NCBI GenBank assembly: GCA_038326165.1
Contig: JBBQJT010000043.1
Location: 1-30,851 of the forward strand
Origin: JAEUUM01 sp038326165
GTDB taxonomy: Bacteria > Bacteroidota > Bacteroidia > Chitinophagales > Saprospiraceae
Length of the DNA stretch: 30,851 nt
Direction of reading: 5' to 3'
Part shown: piece after piece, positions 25,348 to 30,851 of the stretch
Layout of the letters: every line of letters starts with the position of its first letter
How positions within the stretch are numbered: the stretch's first letter is position 1
Notes under the pieces: model-generated
Told to the model about the DNA's origin: nothing
Databases searched by the model: none
The model's input: only the letters and a program-made list of their open reading frames with translations
Made by a program: the position numbers and the translations under genes

Positions 25348-26091
25348 CTAGCGTCCGCCAAGAAGTGCCATCCATTCAGTCCAAGCAGTGGTGTTTGTCT
25401 CAAAACTTCCGACTGCTGGTAAAAAGTCAATAAACGACCATGTTTTTCTATGAATTGGAAAGTCGGTTGGTGCAGGAATGGTGTTGACTCCCAACTTCTT
25501 AAAGTTTCTCAACGCTCTTGGCATGTGTAATGCGGAAGTCACCAGAATAAGTGGTTTCTCACTGCCGTAAGTTTTAAAATATAAATTGGCTTCTTCTCTG
25601 GTATTGCGAACAGGATTCAACTCAAGAATTTTTATAGAATCTGATGCCAATTGACCTAGAAATTGCGCTCCTATTTGAGCAATATTACAATTGTGATTCC
25701 AATCGATACCGCTTAGGATCAATTGCGCTTCTTTGAGCTGATGCTTAATCCGAAATCCTTCCAATACTCTTCTCAGACTTGGGTGCGAAAGTTGTTCTGC
25801 CAAGGAGTTTCCGTCGGCAGGTCTGCATCCTCCACCCAATACGAGAATATTGCATTTTGGTATGATGCCATCAGTCTTAAGTTCTTTTTGATCTCGGACG
25901 AGAGGCATAACCAGCAATTCCTTGCCGACACGTGTGGACGCGCACCACAACAAAACCAAGAAGGAAATGAGTACTTTTTTACCGTGTTTTTTGCTTTTAT
26001 AAAAATACAGCAAAAGCGAAAATCCGAGGAGTATTGCCATCAGGGAAGGAAGGCTAATGAGCAGTTTTATCGCTTTTTCAAGAAAGAACAA
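25348..26091 (-). CDS. DUF218 (SanA/ElyC/YdcF-like) membrane protein
   Basis: Two hydrophobic helices (about residues 8-31 and 40-58) precede a DUF218 domain: NILVLGGGCRPAD (about 80-92), AQLILSGIDWN, NPVRNTREEANLYFK and PLILVTSALHMPRALRNFKKLG. The Gly-rich first loop and the R-T-x-E-E and S-x-x-H-x-x-R motifs match the family, which includes SanA and ElyC, linked to envelope integrity and peptidoglycan or glycan-lipid-carrier metabolism. The exact reaction is not established. Its place in a polysaccharide cluster supports an envelope glycan role. Confidence 0.85.
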   Translation of the reverse strand: MFFLEKAIKLLISLPSLMAILLGFSLLLYFYKSKKHGKKVLISFLVLLWCASTRVGKELLVMPLVRDQKELKTDGIIPKCNILVLGGGCRPADGNSLAEQLSHPSLRRVLEGFRIKHQLKEAQLILSGIDWNHNCNIAQIGAQFLGQLASDSIKILELNPVRNTREEANLYFKTYGSEKPLILVTSALHMPRALRNFKKLGVNTIPAPTDFPIHRKTWSFIDFLPAVGSFETNTTAWTEWMALLGGR

Positions 26092-26144
26092 GGTGGGTAT
26101 TTGTTTTAGATTTCATAAAAAATATTGATTCTCTTCAGAATATT

Positions 26145-27271
26145 TCAGACCGTAGTCGGCATGATAAAATGTCTGAAGTTATTTTTGGACACCACTTGAA
26201 CCTTTGCATTGTATGTTTTCTCAAAAAGACTGGGAAGTTTTATGTTAACATCTTTTTTCCATTTGAATTCATAGGCATTAATCTGGCCATCTCTATCTTC
26301 AATAAAATCTATTTCTTGTTGTTGCTTATTTCTCCAAAAATAACAATTCACAATTTTGCTATTATATTTCATGAATTTCATTCTTTCAGCGATTAAGAAA
26401 TTTTCCCATAGTGCGCCCTTATCATTTCGCAGATTCAAATCATTCAAATTTGCAATAATTGTATTTCTGATTCCATTGTCCCAAAATATATTTTACGATT
26501 ATTCTTGATTTCATTTCTTAGATTTCGATTGAAACTTTTTAATCTAAAAATTACATACGATTTTTCGAGTAGGTCAATATAACTGCTCACTGTGTGTTTG
26601 TCAACTTGGAGTAAATGTGCCAGTTCTGATTACGAAACCTCATTTCCCACTTGTAAGGCTAGTGCCTGTAGTAATTTTTCAAGCAATTCAGGCTTTCGGA
26701 TGCCACTCAAAGCAAGAATGTCTTTGTAGAGATAACTTGATGTCAACTGTTTAAGAACTTCTTCTTCGTTGCCTATATGATTGCTAACATCGGGATACAT
26801 GCCATAAACTAAGCGATGCTCCAAACTTTTTTCAGCTTCGATAAAACCGCTAAACCCTTCGAATTCCTCCCAACTTATTGGAAACAGTTTAAATTCCCAT
26901 TTTCTGCCAGTTTAGGCTTCATTCAACTGATTGCCCATTTCTAAAGCGAAAGAACCACTGGCGATTAATTGAATATCTTTAAATTGATCAGTAATTATCT
27001 TCATGGTTAGACCAGGTTCATTTAATCTTTGAAATTCGTCTATGAAAATTATTTTGTTATCACCGAGTATTTTTTTGATTGTAAATAAATTCGGACTTTC
27101 TAGTAAAGACCTGACAATTGCATCGTCCCCATTCAAAAACAAATGTTCTCTTTCATTCAAAATTGTTTGTATGAGGGTCGTCTTACCGGTTTGCCTTGGG
27201 CCCATTACGATTATGGTCTTACCTTTAAAAAAGTAAGAGCTAAGTTTTACAGAAATAATGTGCTTTATCAT
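26145..27271 (-). pseudogene. AAA ATPase with DUF4143 domain, inactivated
   Basis: Read together, the fragments make one COG1373-type ATPase. The N-terminal AAA domain has GPRQTGKTT (Walker A), KIIFIDEFQRL (Walker B) and LIASGSFALEM. A winged-helix-like middle follows (SELAHLLQVDKHTVSSYIDLLEKS). The C-terminal DUF4143/PD-(D/E)xK-like part contains LWENFLIAERMKF, QEIDFIED and AYEFKWK. The chain is cut by TAA at 26914-26912 (between NEA and TGRKWEF), by TAA at 26632-26630 (between GNEVS and SELAH), and by a one-base loss at about 26483-26486, where IYF should continue as WDNGIRN. All three would have to be repaired for function. It interrupts the glycan cluster and is probably an insertion that later decayed. 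Confidence 0.88.
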
Positions 27272-27284
27272 GAATTAGCATTCT

Positions 27285-27348
27285 AATCCCCAAACATATG
27301 ATCTTTTCGGGGATTATGTTCCCCAAAAACACCTGCTTTTCGGGGAAT
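27285..27348 (-). promoter_or_regulatory. Two tandem 31-bp palindromes over the ATPase promoter
   Basis: Unit 1 (27285-27315) has arms AATCCCC/GGGGATT and unit 2 (27318-27348) has TTCCCC/GGGGAA; both share CCCCAAA near the left arm and CTTTTCGGGG on the right, 33 bp apart. The loop of unit 1 contains a perfect minus-strand -7 box, TATGTTTG (27298-27291), 20 bp before the ATPase ATG, and a TTTG (27327-27324) lies in unit 2 at roughly -33 distance. Since both units are upstream of the expected transcript start, they look like DNA operators rather than RNA hairpins. Confidence 0.6.
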
Positions 27349-27395
27349 AGTTTTTTAAGTGTGCAGTACGACAAAAGTCTGTTGCGCTTAATATT

Positions 27396-28541
27396 TTATG
27401 AATTTAATGCAAAAAGACTGTTGTACAAGCTTTTAAAATCATGTTCTTCAATGTAATTATTTGCTACATCATGTGCATTCTGACACATGATATCAAATGA
27501 ATCCTGATCCATTGCTGCCATTTCATGAATTGCCTCAACAAATGCTTGAGGCTTTTGGAGCGACAAATCCCATCCTGCACCTTTGGCTTGAAGAGCTCTC
27601 CAGGGGGTTTGATCGCTGATAATTACAGGTCTGCCAGCAGCGAAATGTTCCCAAACAGCTTGACCAAAATTTTCTCCTTGTGTTGGCAAAATGAGTGCGT
27701 GATGAGCGAGAATGATGGAATGAATTTCATGAAAAGGAATGCCGCCCACCCAAACCACTTCGATATTGGGAGGCAATTGATGAGTCAGATTGGTACAGAA
27801 GTCATGGTATTTAGCATCCTCTGGAGTGCCAACAATGCTTAAAAATATTTTATCATTTTCGAACCCCTGCAGTTCCTTCAGCAATAAATCCAATCCTTTA
27901 ATGGGATGAATTCTGCCAAGAAACAAGAGTTTTAATTCACCGGGAATTTTTTGGATGTGATGTAGAACTGGATCAGGAGCTTTCCCGATGGGAGGCAACA
28001 TATAGCACTTTGTATGCTGTCCAAATACTGCTTTGATATCCTTTTCCTCATTTTTATCAGTGGCCAAAAACCCAATCTTTTTATGCCAAGCCAAGTATTT
28101 CATGATGGTTAAAAAGAGCTTTTTTTTCCAAGGCTTGAAGGCCAGTGCAGATGGCTTAAGCATTCCTCTTGGGGCGAGCAGAACTTTTATTGGCCATTTG
28201 GCACTCCACAATTTATACAAAGGCATGATTGCAAAGTCTAAACTAAACATGCTGTTTATAAGCATGATATCTATCTCATGCTTGCTTATCAATTGAGATA
28301 ATTCTGATGAAATATCCTTGAAGGAGTTTGAATATCTTACTTTAAGTTTGGCTTGTGTCAGCCATTGATTCTGGTCTTCAGGGGTTATTGTATTTGTTCC
28401 ATCCATGTCAAATGCTGAAGTCAAAACACTTATTTCATAATAATTACTCAATGACTGAGCAAGATTATAAACGGACTGAATAGGTCCACCGGCCTTAAAA
28501 GCTGGAGGAAACCAATCGCAGAGTATCAAGATTTTAGACAA
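27396..28541 (-). CDS. Family 4 glycosyltransferase
   Basis: The 381-residue GT-B enzyme starts with KILILCDWFPPAFKAGGPIQS, the donor-side Gly-rich loop of GT4. It continues with KVLLAPRGMLKPSALAFKPWKK, LKLLFLGRIHPIKGLDLLL and LPTQGENFGQAVWEHFAAGRP, which carries the E-x7-E motif. No membrane segment is seen. It lies between asnB and the dead ATPase gene, in line with the rest of the minus-strand glycan genes. Substrates are unknown. Confidence 0.9.
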   Translation of the reverse strand: MSKILILCDWFPPAFKAGGPIQSVYNLAQSLSNYYEISVLTSAFDMDGTNTITPEDQNQWLTQAKLKVRYSNSFKDISSELSQLISKHEIDIMLINSMFSLDFAIMPLYKLWSAKWPIKVLLAPRGMLKPSALAFKPWKKKLFLTIMKYLAWHKKIGFLATDKNEEKDIKAVFGQHTKCYMLPPIGKAPDPVLHHIQKIPGELKLLFLGRIHPIKGLDLLLKELQGFENDKIFLSIVGTPEDAKYHDFCTNLTHQLPPNIEVVWVGGIPFHEIHSIILAHHALILPTQGENFGQAVWEHFAAGRPVIISDQTPWRALQAKGAGWDLSLQKPQAFVEAIHEMAAMDQDSFDIMCQNAHDVANNYIEEHDFKSLYNSLFALNS

Positions 28542-28578
28542 AAGAGTGGAGTAAAAATTTTAACTATACCTCACTCCA

Positions 28579-28595
28579 CTGACGATAAATGTCAG
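28579..28595. repeat. CTGAC/GTCAG hairpin after asnB
   Basis: CTGAC (28579-28583) and GTCAG (28591-28595) enclose GATAAAT, followed by GATCC. The element is in the 132-bp gap between asnB and the next gene. A similar TCCTGAC/GTCAGGA hairpin occurs at 30808-30830, upstream of asnB. There is no T-tract, so a terminator role is uncertain. Confidence 0.4.
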
Positions 28596-28673
28596 GATCC
28601 AAGACCCTGCCCCCTTTCCATCCTATCAGACAGAGAGGGTTATTAGGTGAGGTAACAACGAAATATTATTGGA

Positions 28674-30527
28674 TCAACACTCAATTTGGTTGCGTTGTAG
28701 CCAATGTTCTAATACAACCAATAACCAAATTTTAAACCAAGGGGTATGGTGCGTGTTTGAAATAAATGATTTCCAAAGATGGATTACTTCATCTGATTTG
28801 AACAAGCCTCTTTCTGCTAGGCTGTAAATTCTTTGTTGGCAAAAGTCTTTCAGTTCGTTTCTCATCCATACTTCCCAAGGAAAAGAGAATCCCATCTTGG
28901 GTCGATTGACAATTTCGTCGGGAATGAGTGGACTCAAAGAGTCAACCAGTAATTTTTTGGGGGTTGAGGGATATTTGAATTTGTCAGGGACACCTAGGAC
29001 ATATTTGACCAAATCTTTGTCAAGGAATGGAACGCGTAATTCGATGCTGTTGGCCATACTCATTTGATCTGCATCTTCAAGCAGCACGTTGGCTGTATAA
29101 TTTTTCAACTCAGCCACTGAAAAGCGACTCAGCGCAGGCAATTTATTTATTTGATCGAAGTCCCATAAAAGTGCGGATTCTACAGTATCATCGTACATTT
29201 TAAGCATTGGGTCAAGTTTTGTACATTCCTCGGCTGAGAAAATTTTTCTGAAAGTTGGATATACATACGCAATGTCAAAGGTGGTTTTGGTAAACAATTC
29301 GGCTAATTTCTGCACTTTTCGATTCCCAGATTTCACGAAAACATTACCCAAGCTTTGCCTCAGCCAGTTGGGAATCTTGTTTTGAAACTCATTCAACCTA
29401 TAATACGTCTTGAAATGATTGTATCCTGCAAAGACCTCATCACCTCCGAGGCCTGACAAAGCAACTTTGATACCTGATTGCTTAACGAGGTTTGAAATCA
29501 AATAAGTATTGGGGCCGTCACCACTGGGAGTGCTCATTGCATTTAGTGCATCTTCGATTTGATCAATGAAGATGGTTGCTGGCACTATACATTCGTGGTG
29601 ATTGGTTTTATATTTTTCAGCTATTAAACGTGCATAATGAGATTCGTCATATTGCTTCTCTTTGAAGGCAATGGAAAATGTGTTAACGGTTGCTGGAGAC
29701 ATTTTAGCAGCAGCTGCAACGATGGCGGTAGAATCGATTCCGCCAGATAGAAAAACTGCCAATGGAACATCACTGATCAGTTGTCTGTCCACGGCTTTAA
29801 AAAAGAGATTGGAGACATTGGTTTTTATTTCATCATAGGACCCAATTGGTTTAGAATCAATTTGGGAAAGATCAAAATATCGGGTTTGTACAAAATTTCC
29901 AAAATCAACCCAAGCATAATTGCCAGCGCGCAATTGAAATACGCTACTTACCATGGAACTTGGCTCATGAACTGACTGGTATGAAAGAAAATCTAACAAT
30001 CCTTGTTTGCTCAATTTTCTCTCCACAACGCCAGAATTTAACAGTGCTCTTATTTCAGAAGCAAATATGAAGCAGTCTTCAGAACGAAAATAATACAAAG
30101 GCTTGATGCCCATTTGATCTCTTGCGATGAATAGTTTTTTGGTGGTGATATTCCATATTGCAAAAGCAAAAATCCCATTGAATTCTGCCAAGCATTCGGG
30201 TCCCCATATTTTGAAAGCAGCAAGTATGACTTCAGTATCTGATTGGGTCTTGAAATGGTAAGAGGGTTCTAGTTTCTTTTTGAGTTCCTTGTAATTGTAC
30301 AATTCGCCATTGTAAACGATTACCAATTCACCACTCTGTTCATACATAGGTTGGTTCCCTTGTTCACTGAGGTCAATGATAGAAAGGCGACGATGACCAA
30401 GTCCAATATTTTCGTTTATATAAAATCCTTCCGCGTCTGGTCCGCGATGCTGAAGTGCATCTGTCATTGACTTAATGGAGGACGCAATTGGTTTGGTGTA
30501 GGATAAAATGCCGGCTATACCGCACAT
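28674..30527 (-). CDS. asnB: Glutamine-hydrolysing asparagine synthase (AsnB type)
   Basis: The class II glutaminase domain starts MCGIAGILS with the catalytic Cys2, so the start codon is fixed. It continues with QHRGPDAEGFY, GHRRLSIIDLS and VYNGELYNY. The synthetase domain has the PPi loop SGGIDS (261-266), ALSGLGGDEVFAGYNHF and ANSIELRVPFLD. The 617-residue length is normal. AsnB-type proteins in polysaccharide loci often amidate uronic acids or similar carboxyl groups rather than making free asparagine; the context allows this but does not prove it. Upstream DNA is a 153-bp minisatellite that runs right into the start codon. Confidence 0.95.
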   Translation of the reverse strand: MCGIAGILSYTKPIASSIKSMTDALQHRGPDAEGFYINENIGLGHRRLSIIDLSEQGNQPMYEQSGELVIVYNGELYNYKELKKKLEPSYHFKTQSDTEVILAAFKIWGPECLAEFNGIFAFAIWNITTKKLFIARDQMGIKPLYYFRSEDCFIFASEIRALLNSGVVERKLSKQGLLDFLSYQSVHEPSSMVSSVFQLRAGNYAWVDFGNFVQTRYFDLSQIDSKPIGSYDEIKTNVSNLFFKAVDRQLISDVPLAVFLSGGIDSTAIVAAAAKMSPATVNTFSIAFKEKQYDESHYARLIAEKYKTNHHECIVPATIFIDQIEDALNAMSTPSGDGPNTYLISNLVKQSGIKVALSGLGGDEVFAGYNHFKTYYRLNEFQNKIPNWLRQSLGNVFVKSGNRKVQKLAELFTKTTFDIAYVYPTFRKIFSAEECTKLDPMLKMYDDTVESALLWDFDQINKLPALSRFSVAELKNYTANVLLEDADQMSMANSIELRVPFLDKDLVKYVLGVPDKFKYPSTPKKLLVDSLSPLIPDEIVNRPKMGFSFPWEVWMRNELKDFCQQRIYSLAERGLFKSDEVIHLWKSFISNTHHTPWFKIWLLVVLEHWLQRNQIEC

Positions 30528-30678
30528 GGGTTTATGGGTTTATGGGTTATGGGTTTATGGTTTATGGTTTATGGTTTATGGTTTATGGGTTTATGGTTGA
30601 TGGGTTATGGTTTATGGGTTTATGGGTTATGGTTTATGGGTTATGGGTTATAGTTTATGGTTTATGGGTTTATGGGTT
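30526..30678. repeat. Minisatellite of 21 units of 7-8 bp at the asnB start
   Basis: On the plus strand the array parses without gaps into ATGGGTTT, ATGGGTT and ATGGTTT units (six 8-mers, fifteen 7-mers), with two variants, ATGGTTG and ATAGTTT. On the asnB strand these are AAACCCAT, AACCCAT and AAACCAT. The unit next to the gene supplies the AT of its start codon. The array takes up the whole expected 5' leader and proximal promoter. A plus-strand frame through it encodes only repeated YGLWFM-like residues and is not a gene. Confidence 0.9.
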
Positions 30679-30689
30679 AATTCAAATTT

Positions 30690-30851
30690 CGAGAGCATTT
30701 AAAAATCTGTGAAATCCTTTAATCCGTAAAATCTGTGATTCAGACATAAGAGGTTATTGGCTGTTCAAAAATCATATTAATCATTTAATCATAAGAATCT
30801 TAGCCTGTCCTGACTGGACACACGTCAGGATTCAGACAAAGGGGTTTATGG
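30690..30851. repeat. Degenerate AATC-rich intergenic repeats ending in ATTCAGACA
   Basis: Two similar blocks follow the minisatellite. The first has AATCTGTGAAATCC, AATCCGTAAAATCTG and ends GATTCAGACA (about 30737-30746). The second has AATCATATTAATC, AATCATAAGAATC, a TCCTGAC/GTCAGGA hairpin (30808-30830) and ends GATTCAGACA (about 30829-30838). GGGGTTTATGG at the window edge suggests that another minisatellite stretch begins there. AATCTGTGAAATCC-type repeats are common between genes in Bacteroidota. No gene is seen in 30528-30851. Confidence 0.55.

Noticed and set aside
26145..26447. Separate small protein-coding gene for the DUF4143 C-terminal part
   Set aside because: It joins the upstream fragments after a one-base repair and has no promoter or start context of its own, so it is part of the broken ATPase gene.
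30526..30678. CRISPR array
   Set aside because: The units are 7-8 bp in direct tandem with no spacers, and no cas gene is in the window.
30488..30712. Plus-strand ORF of 74 codons with repeated YGLWFM-like residues
   Set aside because: It is only the translation of the minisatellite plus the antisense 5' end of asnB; the composition is a by-product of the repeat.
1..30851. tRNA, rRNA or intact insertion-sequence transposase genes
   Set aside because: None was recognised by eye on either strand; a covariance-model search would be needed to exclude small RNAs.

Overview
The window looks like a chromosomal segment of a member of the Bacteroidota, most likely Saprospiria or a related group. Evidence for this is a PorP/SprF protein followed by a TPR/PD40/OmpA protein, a large secreted metalloprotease ending in a type IX secretion sorting domain, lipid A (LpxK) and HemJ genes, AT-rich composition with no Shine-Dalgarno signals, and several copies of the Bacteroidota -7 promoter box TAnnTTTG. 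The assignment rests on gene content and motifs read by eye; no search was run.

Left part (1-7,900): the tail of a gene, a decayed lipoprotein gene (206-831) preceded by two hairpin/palindrome elements, about 500 bp of gene-free hairpin-rich DNA, and a divergent pair made of a TrpF-like barrel protein (minus) and an alkyltransferase-like DNA-lesion protein with Ala in place of the catalytic Cys (plus). A compact plus-strand envelope cluster follows: lpxK, an acyltransferase, a GT2 glycosyltransferase and an ECF sigma factor, ending at a terminator. After that comes a second decayed lipoprotein gene broken by two in-frame stops (7042-7734).

Middle part (7,900-16,560): a DUF1572/DinB-like protein (minus), the porP/sprF-like gene and the OmpA-family gene (plus), a convergent T9SS-targeted M36 metalloprotease (minus), and rlmB (plus), closed by a strong bidirectional terminator at 16,520-16,553.

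Right part (16,570-30,530): a long minus-strand surface-polysaccharide region. In transcription order it holds asnB, a GT4 glycosyltransferase, a dead AAA/DUF4143 ATPase, a DUF218 (SanA/ElyC-like) membrane protein, a NodU/TobZ-type carbamoyltransferase, a GT2 glycosyltransferase, hemJ, and then gmd-fcl-manC-GT4-GT4. The last five overlap one another and have a clear promoter box ahead of gmd. gmd, fcl and manC together make GDP-mannose and GDP-L-fucose, so the locus probably builds a fucose-containing, possibly carbamoylated and amidated, glycan. No Wzx, Wzy or other export gene lies inside the window.

The most unusual features are a 21-unit 7/8-bp minisatellite whose last unit supplies the asnB start codon, and a pair of 31-bp palindromes that overlap the promoter of the dead ATPase gene. 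I did not find convincing evidence of a wholly new system. Three separate pseudogenes suggest that parts of the window are decaying accessory DNA.
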